A stretch of 64,000 nucleotides of DNA, from the NCBI RefSeq assembly GCF_017526105.1, contig NZ_CP071839.1, positions 2,842,501 through 2,906,500 on the forward strand, read 5' to 3'. Made by a program: the position numbers and the translations under genes. This document shows positions 63,964 to 64,000 of this stretch, piece by piece (positions within the stretch are counted from its first letter, which is position 1; each line of letters begins with the position of its first letter). The notes under the pieces are model-generated. The model was not told where the DNA came from. It made no database searches and saw only the letters and a program-made list of their open reading frames with translations. The DNA is from Streptomyces cyanogenus. Its GTDB lineage: Bacteria > Actinomycetota > Actinomycetes > Streptomycetales > Streptomycetaceae.

Positions 63964-64000
63964 TTATGGCCTGTCGAGTCCTGGGGAGGTGGAGGGGATC

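Overview
The window is typical high-GC Streptomyces chromosome: very high G+C, dense genes, many GTG starts, frequent 1- to 20-nt overlaps between genes, and genus-typical families (SigE-type and ECF41 sigma factors, DUF397 + XRE/DUF5753 + ATPase sets, LLM oxidoreductases). The left edge (RNase H/acid phosphatase, zinc-ribbon protein, Nif3) matches, from memory, the S. coelicolor region around SCO2299; the database comparison was not run.

Layout. 0-4 kb: housekeeping and conserved small genes. 4-7 kb: an SDR / zinc alcohol dehydrogenase / MaoC hydratase operon. 7-11.6 kb: a two-component system split by an OLD-like TOPRIM gene, a frameshifted AbfB-domain relic, and a SigE-type sigma factor with a membrane partner. 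11.6-18.5 kb: MFS exporter with a fused carboxypeptidase-regulatory domain, methyltransferase, cell-wall amidase, LLM oxidoreductase and small envelope proteins. 18.5-22.6 kb: an alpha/alpha-barrel protein, methyltransferase and GT4 glycosyltransferase operon, divergent from a TetR regulator that reads as KstR. 22.6-24.3 kb: an orphan TPP riboswitch with a tiny membrane protein, and a TPR protein. 24.3-27.6 kb: 3Fe-4S ferredoxin, aldehyde dehydrogenase, ECF41 sigma factor and its carboxymuconolactone-decarboxylase-like partner. 27.9-35.5 kb: an accessory region with two secreted proteins, gene remnants, a NUDIX gene, a duplicated 155-bp palindromic repeat, an IS110-family element and a lower-GC pair (membrane protein, DUF4145 protein). 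35.8-42 kb: metallo-beta-lactamase protein, an XRE / ImmA-IrrE / MAB_1171c-like / FAD enzyme operon and a degenerate ATP-grasp protein behind a strong terminator-like hairpin. 42-48 kb: a cobalamin-riboswitch-controlled uptake operon (two membrane-anchored extracellular proteins, EcfT, double EcfA, S component). 48-55 kb: SLT lytic transglycosylase, membrane proteins, CYP125-like P450 divergent from a FadA5-like thiolase, and a DUF397/XRE/ATPase signalling set. 55-64 kb: transporters, a stand-alone TipAS domain, O-methyltransferase, FHA protein, and two disordered or coiled proteins.

Main finding. The KstR-like regulator is accompanied by sites fitting the published KstR consensus TnnAACnnGTTnnA (quoted from memory). 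These lie upstream of the MaoC operon, the GT4 operon/kstR, the MFS exporter and the metallo-beta-lactamase gene, with one-mismatch sites at the aldehyde dehydrogenase, P450 and thiolase genes. Several of these promoters carry a second 15-bp dyad, CTGACG-N3-CGTCAG. I infer a scattered steroid/sterol-side-chain regulon with a second co-regulator, and that the uncharacterised GT4 operon belongs to it. Starts are chosen from ribosome-binding-site position, overlap and family length; no search or folding program was run.
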